A DNA stretch of 64,000 nt from Lentimicrobiaceae bacterium (lineage in GTDB: Bacteria; Bacteroidota; Bacteroidia; Bacteroidales; Lentimicrobiaceae): positions 124,001 to 188,000 of the forward strand of contig JACJXH010000002.1 of the NCBI GenBank assembly GCA_020636745.1, given 5' to 3'. A program made the position numbers and the translations under genes. This document shows, piece after piece, positions 52,379-61,731 of the stretch. Positions within the stretch are counted from its first letter, which is position 1, and every line of letters begins with the position of its first letter. The notes beneath the pieces were generated by a model. That model did no database searches. It worked only from the letters and a program-made list of their open reading frames with translations, and had not been told where the DNA came from.

Positions 52379-53770
52379 ATGGCAAATCTGCGAAATATTA
52401 TCAGTCAGAATAATGGCTTGAGATTTATGGTCGAAGAACTCACTGTTTGTTCTTCTGCCGGAAGACGTATGCTTCTTTCGCAGGAAATGATGACCAACGC
52501 CCGCAAAATTGAAGAAGAGTTTAACAAACTTGAAGTTGTTGTTGAAATCGTAAGCAATGAATCCAGTGCCATACATATTGAGAAACTGAGGCACACCTTG
52601 TCACAGCTTCGCGATATTCATGGTACACTGTCTAATCTTGCCAATGAATCAGTACTCGACGATATCGGGCTCTTCGAAATAAAGCATTTCAGTTTGCTGA
52701 ATGAAACCGCCAGGCAATGCTTGTCTGAAGTTAGCTGCACTGTAATTGATTTGCCAGATTTGCAGCATGTTTTCGACATGCTTGATCCTGAAAAACAGGG
52801 GATTGCCCATTTTTATATTTACCCGGCTTATAGTAGTGAATTAGCCGGATTGCGTAAGCGGCAGCAAATATTATTACAAACTGATCCTGAACAGGCTGAA
52901 GTTTTACGTTATCGTTGCATGCTTATAGAAGACAGTATAAGGCAGCATTTGTCAACCCGCTTGTTGGCCGAAAAAGCTCATCTGCTTAATGCTCTTGAGC
53001 AACTTGCTATGGCTGATATTTTGTTTGCCAAAGCCATTCAGGCTGTTAATTATCATTGTTGCAAGCCTCAAACAGCAAATAAAACTACCGAATATCAGGG
53101 CCTTTTCAATCCATTCATCGGAGAAGCTTTGCAACTTCAGCAAAAGGTTTTCCAACCTGTTGATATCAGGCTGGACAACTCACCCTGTGTAATTACCGGT
53201 GCAAATATGGCCGGTAAAACAGTCTTACTTAAAACAGTAGCTTTATCGCAATACCTGTTTCAGTTTGGATTTTACATTCCTGCAGCCAGTGCCCTAGTGG
53301 TGCCGGTTGATGATATATTGCACAGCATGGGCGATGAACAATCAGAACTCAGCGGCCTCTCTTCTTTTGCTTCTGAAATGCTCAAAATCAACCATATAGT
53401 TGCTCAGGCGCGTGCAGGTCAAAAACTTCTTGCCCTGATTGATGAGCCTGCGCGGACGACCAATCCAGAGGAAGGAAGAGCCATTGTAAATGCCTTAACT
53501 TTTGTGCTTTCAAAACTGGAGGTTCGAAGCCTCATTACAACCCATTACAGCAACATCACCACTGTCTGCCGGAAATTAAGGGTAAAAGGTCTGGTGTTGG
53601 ATCAATTAAAAGACAGGATAACGGTTGCCAATATTAACAACTATATGGATTATACCCTGCTTGAGCATGAAGCTGACGATGTACCGCTTGAAGCTTTGCG
53701 CATTGCTTCCATTCTGGGCGTTGATGATGAGCTGGTTGAACAGGCGGGCCGTTATCTTACACAAAACTGA
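52379..53770 (+). CDS. kamC: KamC, MutS-related ATPase of the lysine 5,6-aminomutase system
   Basis: This 463-residue protein contains a MutS-type ATPase domain in its C-terminal half: Walker A GANMAGKT (274-281), then SFASEM and Walker B LLALIDEPARTTNPEEG, and the ITTHYSNI switch histidine. The N-terminal helical region resembles the MutS lever/clamp, but the mismatch-recognition and connector domains are missing. It is therefore not a DNA repair MutS. Conserved linkage to kamB, kamD and kamE suggests an ATP-driven chaperone that reactivates the B12 aminomutase. It ends 27 bases before kamD. Confidence 0.88.
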   Translation: MANLRNIISQNNGLRFMVEELTVCSSAGRRMLLSQEMMTNARKIEEEFNKLEVVVEIVSNESSAIHIEKLRHTLSQLRDIHGTLSNLANESVLDDIGLFEIKHFSLLNETARQCLSEVSCTVIDLPDLQHVFDMLDPEKQGIAHFYIYPAYSSELAGLRKRQQILLQTDPEQAEVLRYRCMLIEDSIRQHLSTRLLAEKAHLLNALEQLAMADILFAKAIQAVNYHCCKPQTANKTTEYQGLFNPFIGEALQLQQKVFQPVDIRLDNSPCVITGANMAGKTVLLKTVALSQYLFQFGFYIPAASALVVPVDDILHSMGDEQSELSGLSSFASEMLKINHIVAQARAGQKLLALIDEPARTTNPEEGRAIVNALTFVLSKLEVRSLITTHYSNITTVCRKLRVKGLVLDQLKDRITVANINNYMDYTLLEHEADDVPLEALRIASILGVDDELVEQAGRYLTQN

Positions 53771-53797
53771 AAATAATCATTTAAATAATTGAATACT

Positions 53798-55357
53798 ATG
53801 CAAACAAGTAAGCTTGGACTTGATTTTGAAAAGGTGAAGAAAGCCCGCCAATGTGCCAGTGGAATAGCCGCTGATGTGCAGAATTTTGTGGGCAAATACA
53901 GCACGGTGGCCGTTGAACGAACACTTTGCCGGCTTTTGGGAATCGATGGAGTAGATGCAAATGATGTTCCTTTACCCAATGTTGTGGTTGACGATTTAAA
54001 AACCAGAGGATTACTAGGTGAAGGGGTCATGTTTTATATAGGTAATGCCATGGTTGAAACCGGGCTGACTCCTCAACAGATAGCTGAACAAATTTCTGAA
54101 GCTGGTATGGATATCACAAAAATGAGTATCCATACACCGGAAAAAATCAACCAGGCTTTACAGCCTTATATTGAAGCAAGCATTCAACGTATAAAATCAA
54201 ACCGCGCTCGCCGCGAAAACTTTTTAAACACAATAGGAGAGGGATCAAAGCCTTACATCTATGTAATTGTGGCAACTGGTAATATTTATGAAGATGTGGT
54301 TCAGGCGCAGGCAGCAGCCCGCCAGGGCGCAGATATCATTGCTGTAATTCGCACTACAGGCCAAAGTTTGCTCGATTACGTGCCTTTTGGCGCAACTACC
54401 GAAGGATTCGGAGGTACTTATGCCACGCAGGAGAACTTCCGTATTATGCGCTCAGCTCTCGATGAAGTGGGTGTTGAAGTAAACCGGTATATCAGGTTAT
54501 GTAACTATTGCTCAGGTTTATGCATGCCTGAAATTGCGGTAATGGGAGCTCTTGAAGGTTTGGATGTGATGTTGAACGATGCCCTTTATGGTATCCTTTT
54601 CCGCGACATCAACATGCAAAGGACCATGGTTGACCAGTATTTTTCAAGGGTAATCAATGGTTTTGCAGGCGTTATTATCAATACTGGCGAAGATAACTAT
54701 CTTACAACTGCTGATGCATACGAAGAAGCCCGCACTGTGCTGGCTTCTGATCTCATCAATGAACAACTGGCCTTGCTGGCTGGTATTCCTGAAGAACAAA
54801 TGGGCTTAGGTCATGCCTTTGAAATGCAGCCCGAAATGGAAAATGGATTTTTATATGAGTTGGCCCAGGCTCAAATGACCCGTGAAATATTTCCCAAAGC
54901 ACCTCTGAAATATATGCCTCCCACAAAGTTTATGACTGGCAACATCTTCAGAGGACAAATTCAAAATGCCCTGTTTAATCAAATTTCAATCTGGACCGGC
55001 CAGGGTATTCAATTGCTTGGTATGATTACTGAAGCAATTCATACTCCGTTTATGTCAGACCGTTATCTTGCCATTGAAAATGCACGGTACATTTTCAATA
55101 ATATGAAAGATATAGGGAATGACATTGAATTTAAACAGGATGGCATTGTATGTAAGCGTGCCAGACAGGTGTTGGACGAAGCCCTTGAAATCCTTCAGAA
55201 AATTGAAAAGGAAGGACTTTTCTCATCACTTGAAAAAGGAATGTTTGGCGATGTTAAACGGCCACGTACCGGAGGCAAGGGACTCGCCGGTGTAGTTGAA
55301 AAGGGAAAGAATTATCAGAACCCGTTTATAGCATTAATGAAAGGAGAAAAAGCATAA
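53798..55357 (+). CDS. kamD: Beta-lysine 5,6-aminomutase, alpha (large) subunit
   Basis: This 519-residue TIM-barrel subunit of the adenosylcobalamin- and PLP-dependent lysine 5,6-aminomutase moves the terminal amine of beta-lysine to C5, giving 3,5-diaminohexanoate. Length and sequence (SKLGLDFEKVKKARQCA; VRITTG-like YVIVATGNIYEDV; EGFGGTYATQENFRIM in separate blocks) match KamD. I chose the ATG at 53798; a TTG three codons earlier is less likely. Its stop overlaps the start of kamE by one base (TAATG), so the subunits are translationally coupled. Confidence 0.94.
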   Translation: MQTSKLGLDFEKVKKARQCASGIAADVQNFVGKYSTVAVERTLCRLLGIDGVDANDVPLPNVVVDDLKTRGLLGEGVMFYIGNAMVETGLTPQQIAEQISEAGMDITKMSIHTPEKINQALQPYIEASIQRIKSNRARRENFLNTIGEGSKPYIYVIVATGNIYEDVVQAQAAARQGADIIAVIRTTGQSLLDYVPFGATTEGFGGTYATQENFRIMRSALDEVGVEVNRYIRLCNYCSGLCMPEIAVMGALEGLDVMLNDALYGILFRDINMQRTMVDQYFSRVINGFAGVIINTGEDNYLTTADAYEEARTVLASDLINEQLALLAGIPEEQMGLGHAFEMQPEMENGFLYELAQAQMTREIFPKAPLKYMPPTKFMTGNIFRGQIQNALFNQISIWTGQGIQLLGMITEAIHTPFMSDRYLAIENARYIFNNMKDIGNDIEFKQDGIVCKRARQVLDEALEILQKIEKEGLFSSLEKGMFGDVKRPRTGGKGLAGVVEKGKNYQNPFIALMKGEKA

Positions 55358-56145
55358 TGAGTGGCGGATTATATTCAATGGAGCGTAATGACTTTGATCA
55401 GACGCTAGACCTGACAAAAGTAAAACCTTACGGTGATACTATGAACGATGGTAAAAGCCAGGTGAGTTTTACACTTCCGGTTCCGTGTAATGATGAGGCA
55501 ATTGAAGCAGCCAAAATACTGATGAAAAAGATGGGTTTCGAAAACCCTCAGGTGGTTTTTTACAAAGAACTAACACCTGGCTTTACGTTTTTCAACTGCT
55601 ATGGCAGCAGCATTCACACTGTAGATTATACAACTATTCATGTACCAAAAGTTGAGTCAACCGTTTGGGATATGGAGGAAACGGATACTTTTATCAGGGA
55701 GCATATTGGCCGTAAAATAGTAGTGGTTGGTGCCAGTACGGGCACCGATGCGCATACCGTAGGGATTGATGCCATCATGAATATGAAGGGCTATGCAGGA
55801 CACTACGGGATTGAACGCTATGAAATGTTTGAAGCCCTCAATATGGGCAGTCAGGTTCCGAATGAGGAATTTATAGCCAAAGCTATTGAAATGAAAGCAG
55901 ATGCTCTGCTGGTTTCACAAACAGTAACGCAAAAAGATGTTCATATTCAGAATCTGACCGAGCTGGTTGAAATGCTTGAAGCCGAAGGCTTGCGAAGCAA
56001 AGTGATTCTTATTTGCGGAGGGCCGCGTATTTCGCACGAGCTTGCTAAAGAGCTTGGCTATGACGCCGGATTTACAATGAATTCGTACGCAAATGATGTA
56101 GCTTCTTACATTGCTCAGGAACTTAATAAAAGAATTAACGGTTAA
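55357..56145 (+). CDS. kamE: Beta-lysine 5,6-aminomutase, beta (B12- and PLP-binding) subunit
   Basis: This 262-residue subunit carries both cofactors. The base-off cobalamin motif DAHTVG gives H133 as the lower cobalt ligand, and K144 (MNMKGYAG) is the PLP Schiff-base lysine; both fall at exactly the numbers reported for the Clostridium enzyme. The Rossmann B12 domain follows (VSQTVTQKDVH; ILICGGPRIS). The start overlaps the kamD stop by one base. It is followed 2 bases later by the CoA-transferase beta subunit. Confidence 0.95.
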   Translation: MSGGLYSMERNDFDQTLDLTKVKPYGDTMNDGKSQVSFTLPVPCNDEAIEAAKILMKKMGFENPQVVFYKELTPGFTFFNCYGSSIHTVDYTTIHVPKVESTVWDMEETDTFIREHIGRKIVVVGASTGTDAHTVGIDAIMNMKGYAGHYGIERYEMFEALNMGSQVPNEEFIAKAIEMKADALLVSQTVTQKDVHIQNLTELVEMLEAEGLRSKVILICGGPRISHELAKELGYDAGFTMNSYANDVASYIAQELNKRING

Positions 56146-56147
56146 AA

Positions 56148-56831
56148 ATGCTTTCAATTATGGATAAAAACGAAATCAGAGAAGTCATTGCACGGCGCGT
56201 TGCGCTTGAATTGCACGATGGCGATGTGGTTAATCTGGGAATAGGATTACCAACACTTGTACCTAATTTCCTTGCACAGGATATCAAAGTTACATTACAG
56301 TCAGAGAACGGTTTGCTTGGTATGGGCCCCAGTCCTGAACCAGGTAAGGAAGATAAAAGCCTGTTGAATGCCGGCGGTGGTTTTATTACTGCCTTGCCAG
56401 GTGCCTCAAGCTTCGACAGTGCTACTTCGTTTGCTGTTATCCGTGGCGGGCATGTAGATGTAACCGTGTTGGGCGCTTTACAGGTTGATGAAAAAGGAAA
56501 CCTGGCCAACTGGATGATTCCCGGCAAAAAAACACCTGGAATGGGAGGTGCTATGGATTTACTGGTGGGCTCCCGCAAGGTTATCATTGCCATGGAACAT
56601 ACAGCCAATGGAGCAAAAAAAATCCTGAAATCCTGCAATTTGCCTTTAACTGCTGCAGGACAGGTAAATATGATTATTACCGAAATGGGCGTGATGGAAG
56701 TTACACCACAAGGGATTGTTCTTACTGAAATCAACCCTTTGTTTACAATTGATGAAGTGCAGGCACAAACTGAAGCTCAGTTAATTGTGTCGGAAAACCT
56801 CAAAGAAATGAAACAAGTAGTAATGGCCTGA
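56148..56831 (+). CDS. atoA: 3-oxoacid CoA-transferase subunit B
   Basis: This 227-residue beta subunit carries the catalytic glutamate of family I CoA-transferases, E53 in SENGLLGMG, which forms the glutamyl-CoA thioester. Supporting motifs are NLGIGLPTLVPN and GGGFITALPGASSFDSA. It pairs with the alpha subunit at 46936, eight genes upstream, an unusual separation. A second ATG at codon 5 is an equally good start. It lies 2 bases after kamE and 34 before the thiolase. Confidence 0.92.
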   Translation: MLSIMDKNEIREVIARRVALELHDGDVVNLGIGLPTLVPNFLAQDIKVTLQSENGLLGMGPSPEPGKEDKSLLNAGGGFITALPGASSFDSATSFAVIRGGHVDVTVLGALQVDEKGNLANWMIPGKKTPGMGGAMDLLVGSRKVIIAMEHTANGAKKILKSCNLPLTAAGQVNMIITEMGVMEVTPQGIVLTEINPLFTIDEVQAQTEAQLIVSENLKEMKQVVMA

Positions 56832-56865
56832 TTCAAAAAATTTACTAATTCACCCAAAAATATAA

Positions 56866-58074
56866 ATGATGAGCAAAGTATTTATAGTTGCAGCTAAAAG
56901 AACACCTGTAGGAAAATTTGGCGGATCACTTGCCGGAATTCCCGCAGCTGAGCTTGGTTCAATGGTTATAAAGGACATAATTGCACAAACCGGCATTAAC
57001 CCTGCTGATCTTGATGAAGTTGTGGTCGGAAATATTCTTTCTGCAGGGCAGGGGCAAGGAGTGGCCCGTCAGGCTGCTATAAAGGCAGGAGTTCCGCAGG
57101 AAGTTCCCGCTTACGGAATTAATATGATCTGCGGAAGCGGAATGAAGGCTATTTTAAATGCCTATGTAAATATTAAAGCTGGTGAGGCCAACCTGATTCT
57201 GGCCGGTGGTACCGAAAATATGTCGGCTTCATGCTATATTCTGCCAGGCAATGTTCGTAATGGAATCAAAATGGGCGATTTTAAAGCTGTTGACCATATG
57301 GTGCTTGATGGACTGACCGATGCTTTTTCAAATGTACATATGGGTATTACTGCTGAAAACATTGCGGCTAAATACAACATCAGCCGTGAACAGCAGGATG
57401 CTTTCTCATTTGGTTCGCAACAAAAAGCATCAGCAGCAATTGATGCCGGGCGATTCAAAGATGAAATTGTGCCTGTTGAAATTGTAACCAGAAAAGAAAC
57501 CATTCGCTTTGATACCGATGAATATGTAAACAGAACCACTACCCCTGAAAAGCTGGCATCGTTGCGCCCGGCTTTTAAAAAGGATGGCTCAGTTACAGCT
57601 GGAAATGCTTCCGGAATTAATGATGGTGCTTCATTCGTGCTGGTTGCATCTGAGGAAGCAGTCAAGACGCATAAATTAACTCCGCTTGTTGAAATTGTGG
57701 CTGTAGGTCAGGGCGGCGTCGATCCTTCAATTATGGGAATGGGCCCTGTGCCTGCTATTTCCAATGCACTGAAAAAGGCAAATATGAAACTCAGCGAAAT
57801 GGATGTTATTGAGCTGAATGAAGCTTTTGCTGCCCAATCATTGGGTGTAATTGCTCAGTTGTGTATGGATCATGACGTTAATCCCGAGTGGTTTGATTCT
57901 CATTGCAATCTTAATGGTGGTGCTATAGCTTTGGGTCATCCAATTGGGGCTTCGGGCAACCGGATTACTGTTAGCCTTATTCATGAGATGAAACGCAGCA
58001 ACAAACAATATGGGCTGGCTTCGCTCTGCATTGGTGGCGGCATGGGAACAGCTGTTATACTTAAAAACATATAG
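56866..58074 (+). CDS. Acetyl-CoA C-acetyltransferase (thiolase)
   Basis: This 402-residue thiolase would cleave acetoacetyl-CoA to two acetyl-CoA, disposing of the acetoacetate released by Kce after CoA transfer, or run in reverse. The nucleophilic cysteine is C89 (NMICGSGMKAI). The catalytic histidine is in GGAIALGHPIGASG and the second cysteine in SLCIGGGMGTA; NEAFAAQ is also conserved. Length is normal for a biosynthetic-type degradative thiolase. It is the last gene before a strong terminator. Confidence 0.93.
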   Translation: MMSKVFIVAAKRTPVGKFGGSLAGIPAAELGSMVIKDIIAQTGINPADLDEVVVGNILSAGQGQGVARQAAIKAGVPQEVPAYGINMICGSGMKAILNAYVNIKAGEANLILAGGTENMSASCYILPGNVRNGIKMGDFKAVDHMVLDGLTDAFSNVHMGITAENIAAKYNISREQQDAFSFGSQQKASAAIDAGRFKDEIVPVEIVTRKETIRFDTDEYVNRTTTPEKLASLRPAFKKDGSVTAGNASGINDGASFVLVASEEAVKTHKLTPLVEIVAVGQGGVDPSIMGMGPVPAISNALKKANMKLSEMDVIELNEAFAAQSLGVIAQLCMDHDVNPEWFDSHCNLNGGAIALGHPIGASGNRITVSLIHEMKRSNKQYGLASLCIGGGMGTAVILKNI

Positions 58075-58100
58075 CAGGCAATAGATCTGCCAATTTTTTA

Positions 58101-58140
58101 GCACCTTCCCGTATGATTATCGGGAGGGTGCTTTTATTTT
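58101..58140 (+). terminator. Intrinsic terminator after the thiolase
   Basis: GCACCTTCCCG (58101-58111) pairs with CGGGAGGGTGC (58121-58131) with one T:G pair, followed by TTTTATTTT. It ends the kam transcript and separates it from bcd-etfBA. Confidence 0.88.
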
Positions 58141-58295
58141 ATTTATAGTGATTTTTTTCTCCTTCCACAAGTGCTTACCGCACCCAATAATTTATTATAA
58201 GATATAATTTCTCATCTGCTTCAGTCAGCCCATAAACATATGTAGAAACCTTCATAAGTGTCAAATAATGAATAATTTAATTTCTCTTTTGTTTA

Positions 58296-58323
58296 TTGAT
58301 TAACAATAGAAATTGTAATTTTG
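58296..58323 (+). promoter_or_regulatory. Candidate promoter of bcd-etfB-etfA
   Basis: TAATTTTG at 58316-58323 matches TAnnTTTG; TTG at 58296-58298 gives a 17-base spacer, or TTTG at 58288-58291 gives 24. The leader would be about 130 bases. Confidence 0.42.
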
Positions 58324-58455
58324 CAGTCTGTAACCCCGCTGTCAGAAACAGGATGCTTTATCAATATTTCATTTGTAAAGCTGAAGTTTAATCATGTTTT
58401 GTCGCAGTACTTTTTAAAGGTTATAAACTACCAATAGCTAATCAATACTATAAAA

Positions 58456-59595
58456 ATGGATTTCAATCAAACCCCAACCGAAACCCTCTTTTTGCAGATG
58501 ATCCGCCGGTTCGCTGAAAAAGAGGTAAAGCCATTGGCGGCTGAAGTGGACGAGCTGGAACGTTTTCCGCTCGAAACTGTTGAAAAAATGGGAAAACTTG
58601 GTCTTATGGGTATTCCTGTTCCCACCAAATACGGAGGAGCCGGTGGTACAAATCAACTCTATAGCATGGCCGTTGAAGAGCTTTCGCGCGTTTGTGCGAC
58701 AACAGGCGTTATTTTGTCGGCTCATACTTCTTTATGTGCAGCCCCGATTCTTGAGATGGGCACCGAAGAGCAAAAACAAAAGTATCTTCCCAGGCTGGCT
58801 TCCGGCGAATGGATTGGCGCTTTTGGTTTGACTGAGCCAAATGCAGGTACCGATGCCTCGGCACAACAAACAGTAGCCATCGCTGATGGTGATAGCTGGG
58901 TGCTGAATGGAACCAAAATTTTTATCACCAATGCTGTTTATGCTTCCGTATACATCATCATAGCCATGACTGATAAATCACAGGGCACCCGTGGTATCTC
59001 CGCTTTTATTGTCGAAAAGGGTACTCCGGGTTTTTCTGTGGGTAAAAAAGAAAAAAAACTTGGCATCCGTGGCTCGGCAACCTGCGAGCTGATTATGGAC
59101 AACTGCCGCATTCCTAAAGAAAATCTTTTAGGAAAAATTGGCGGAGGTTTTGGCATTGCCATGAAAACACTTGACGGTGGTCGCATTGGTATTGCATCTC
59201 AGGCTTTAGGAATTGCTCAGGGCGCTATGGACGAAACAATTAAATACACCAAAGAGCGTAAACAATTCGGCAAAGCCATTAGCAATTTTCAGAACACACA
59301 ATTTCAGATGGCCGATCTTGAAACAAAAGTTCAGGCTGCCCGCTTGTTGGTAAGAAGTGCTGCATTTAAAAAGGATAAAGGGATCCCTTATTCAGCCGAT
59401 GCTGCCATGGCAAAGCTTTACGCCTCTGAAACGGCAATGGAAGTAACATCTAAAGCTATTCAGTTTCATGGTGGCTACGGCTATACACGTGATTATCCGG
59501 TAGAGCGTATGATGCGCGATGCCAAGATAACCGAAATTTACGAAGGGACTTCTGAAGTGCAGCGCATGGTTATTGCAGCAGGTCTTTTCAGATAA
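58456..59595 (+). CDS. bcd: Butyryl-CoA dehydrogenase (short-chain acyl-CoA dehydrogenase)
   Basis: This 379-residue flavoprotein reduces crotonyl-CoA, produced by Kal, to butyryl-CoA. Acyl-CoA dehydrogenase motifs are GAFGLTEPNAGTDAS, the ERKQFGKAISNFQ helix and the catalytic glutamate in IYEGTSEVQRM near residue 364. Its position beside etfB and etfA indicates the electron-bifurcating Bcd/Etf complex that couples NADH oxidation to crotonyl-CoA and ferredoxin reduction, though bifurcation is inferred. It follows its own promoter, separate from the kam genes. Confidence 0.92.
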   Translation: MDFNQTPTETLFLQMIRRFAEKEVKPLAAEVDELERFPLETVEKMGKLGLMGIPVPTKYGGAGGTNQLYSMAVEELSRVCATTGVILSAHTSLCAAPILEMGTEEQKQKYLPRLASGEWIGAFGLTEPNAGTDASAQQTVAIADGDSWVLNGTKIFITNAVYASVYIIIAMTDKSQGTRGISAFIVEKGTPGFSVGKKEKKLGIRGSATCELIMDNCRIPKENLLGKIGGGFGIAMKTLDGGRIGIASQALGIAQGAMDETIKYTKERKQFGKAISNFQNTQFQMADLETKVQAARLLVRSAAFKKDKGIPYSADAAMAKLYASETAMEVTSKAIQFHGGYGYTRDYPVERMMRDAKITEIYEGTSEVQRMVIAAGLFR

Positions 59596-59705
59596 TCAAC
59601 CATTTATTTTAACGCATTCATATACCGGTTTATGTATGACCAGGTATATGGTTTCACCTCTATTGATTGTTTCTCAGGTGAATGGTTATCAAAAAAATAA
59701 CATCT

Positions 59706-60488
59706 ATGAAAATTATTGTTTGTGCAAAACAAGTTCCTGATACTACGGAAATTAAAATAAATCCGCAAACCGGAACACTCATCCGTGAGGGCGTTCCAAG
59801 CATTATGAACCCTGATGATAAGGGAGGATTGCAACTGGCGTTGCAGTTAAAAGAAGCTTACCATGCTCATGTTACCATTATTACAATGGGGCCTCCCCAG
59901 GCTGATGCCATTTTAAGAGAAGCGCTTGCATTGGGAGTAGACCGCGCAATTTTGCTGACCGATCGTAAGTTTGCCGGTGCTGATACCCTGGCCACATCCA
60001 ATGCGTTGGCTGGCGCACTGCGCAATCTTGATTTCGACCTGATTATTGCAGGACGTCAGGCAATCGATGGCGATACAGCTCAGGTTGGTCCGCAAATTGC
60101 CGAACTTCTTGACCTGCCTCAGGTAACTTATCTCGAGGACTTGAAATATGATGGTGATAAAACTTTTACCATTCGCCGGCAAACGGAAGAAGGATACCAA
60201 GTGCTTGAAACTGAAATGCCCTGTTTGGTTACCGTATTGGCATCAGCATACACTCCTGATTATATGCCTGTAAAAGGAATTGTGGAGGCTTATAACCGCG
60301 AAGTTGAAATCTGGGGTTTCGAAAATATCACCGTTGATGAAGCAAATCTTGGGCTTAAGGGCTCACCCACAAGAGTGCACAAGGCATTTACTAAAGGCGT
60401 AAAAGCCGCCGGTGAGCAGTTTGAGGCAGATGCTGAAGAGGCTGTGGGTATTATTATTAGCAGACTAAAAGAGAAGTTTCTGATTTAG
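59706..60488 (+). CDS. etfB: Electron transfer flavoprotein, beta subunit
   Basis: This 260-residue subunit begins KIIVCAKQVPDTTEIKINP and includes GTLIREGVPSIMNPDDKGG, a block that closely resembles EtfB of bifurcating Bcd/Etf complexes of butyrate-forming anaerobes. AGRQAIDGDTAQVGPQIAELL is the EtfB signature. I chose the ATG at 59706; the frame extends eight codons to a less suitable start. It sits 110 bases after bcd and 35 before etfA. Confidence 0.93.
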   Translation: MKIIVCAKQVPDTTEIKINPQTGTLIREGVPSIMNPDDKGGLQLALQLKEAYHAHVTIITMGPPQADAILREALALGVDRAILLTDRKFAGADTLATSNALAGALRNLDFDLIIAGRQAIDGDTAQVGPQIAELLDLPQVTYLEDLKYDGDKTFTIRRQTEEGYQVLETEMPCLVTVLASAYTPDYMPVKGIVEAYNREVEIWGFENITVDEANLGLKGSPTRVHKAFTKGVKAAGEQFEADAEEAVGIIISRLKEKFLI

Positions 60489-60523
60489 CCGGCTGTAAGA
60501 CTCAACTTTAAATCATAAAAAAA

Positions 60524-61531
60524 ATGGACAAATCAGAATACAAAGATATTTATGTTTTCGCCGAGCAGCGCAACGGTTTAATTCAGAGTATTGCTCTTGA
60601 ATTGTTAGGTAAAGCGCGCGATTTGGCTAAAGCAGCAAACCATAATGTGGTTGCTGTGCTTGCCGGACATCAGATTGCTGATAAAGCCGCTGAATTGATT
60701 TCGTGGGGGGCTGATAAAGTTATTGTAATTGACAATGCTGCTCTCGCAGATTACCTGACAGAACCCTATACCCAGGCCGTTGCCAGTGTGATAAACAATT
60801 ATAAACCTGCAATATTCCTTATCGGAGCTACAACCATCGGACGTGACCTTGGCCCCAGATTATCTGCAAGAGTTTCAACCGGGCTTACGGCCGATTGTAC
60901 CCGCCTTGAAATAGGTGACGAAGGAGAGCTGCTGATGACTCGCCCGGCCTTTGGTGGAAATCTTATGGCTACCATTGTTTGCAAGGAGCATCGCCCACAA
61001 ATGTCAACCGTCAGGCCTGGTGTGATGCAAAAAGCTGACAAGGATATTCACCGGCAAGGCGTAGTGGAAATGTTTCATGTTGATTTTGATGCTTCAAAGT
61101 TTAAAGTCAGGCTTGTTGGCAATGTGAAAGAAAATAAGGGACTTAAGGATATTACAGAAGCCAGAATCCTTGTTTCAGGCGGGCGCGGTGTTAACTGTGC
61201 TGAAAATTTTGAAAAACTGAAACAACTTGCTGATGTGCTGGGGGCTGAAGTGTCAGCTTCAAGAGCCATGGTGGATGCAGGTGTAATTTCACATGACAGA
61301 CAGGTTGGACAAACCGGTAAAACTGTTAGACCTGACCTTTATATTGCCTGTGGTATTTCTGGTGCTATACAGCACCTTGCCGGTATGGAAGAAAGTGGAT
61401 ACATTATTGCCATTAATAAAGACAAGTTTGCGCCCATTTTCCAGGTGGCCGACCTAGGTATTGTTGGTGACGGGAATAAAATTATTCCATTGCTTACCGA
61501 AAGACTCAGCAAAGAGATGAACAATAAATAA
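60524..61531 (+). CDS. etfA: Electron transfer flavoprotein, alpha subunit
   Basis: This 335-residue alpha subunit has the C-terminal FAD-binding segment GQTGKTVRPDLYIACGISG split across its loops, and SGGRGV earlier in the domain. There is no N-terminal ferredoxin-like extension, so electrons would pass to soluble ferredoxin if the complex bifurcates. It is the last gene of the bcd-etfB-etfA unit and is followed by a strong terminator. No Rnf or hydrogenase gene is in the window to reoxidise ferredoxin. Confidence 0.94.
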   Translation: MDKSEYKDIYVFAEQRNGLIQSIALELLGKARDLAKAANHNVVAVLAGHQIADKAAELISWGADKVIVIDNAALADYLTEPYTQAVASVINNYKPAIFLIGATTIGRDLGPRLSARVSTGLTADCTRLEIGDEGELLMTRPAFGGNLMATIVCKEHRPQMSTVRPGVMQKADKDIHRQGVVEMFHVDFDASKFKVRLVGNVKENKGLKDITEARILVSGGRGVNCAENFEKLKQLADVLGAEVSASRAMVDAGVISHDRQVGQTGKTVRPDLYIACGISGAIQHLAGMEESGYIIAINKDKFAPIFQVADLGIVGDGNKIIPLLTERLSKEMNNK

Positions 61532-61653
61532 GAGCCATCATTATTGCTTATATCAGAACTAAAAGCATCGGGTAAAAGAAATTCACGAAGTAAGCATTCT
61601 TTGTCTGTTTTTACTGGCTGGCTTTTACTTATTCTGTTGATGCAAATGAAGCT

Positions 61654-61696
61654 AAAAAAAGCCAGTCGCCCGGGCTCCGGACGATTGGCTTTTTTT
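61654..61696. terminator. Bidirectional terminator after etfA
   Basis: A seven-A run plus GCCAGTCG (61654-61668) pairs with CGATTGGC plus a seven-T run (61682-61696), with one G:U pair and a 13-base loop. It separates etfA from the convergent T9SS-substrate gene. Confidence 0.9.
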
Positions 61697-61731
61697 ATGA
61701 TATTGGATTAAAAAATGCCTGATACAGATAA

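Larger units (their letters stand above)
58075..58455. other. 381-bp intergenic region between the lysine cluster and bcd
   Basis: It contains the thiolase terminator (58101-58140) and a promoter candidate for bcd (58296-58323) about 130 bases before its ATG. No gene was recognised in the rest. Confidence 0.6.

Noticed and set aside
52379..53770. A DNA mismatch-repair MutS
   Set aside because: The mismatch-recognition and connector domains are missing and the gene is embedded in the lysine cluster.
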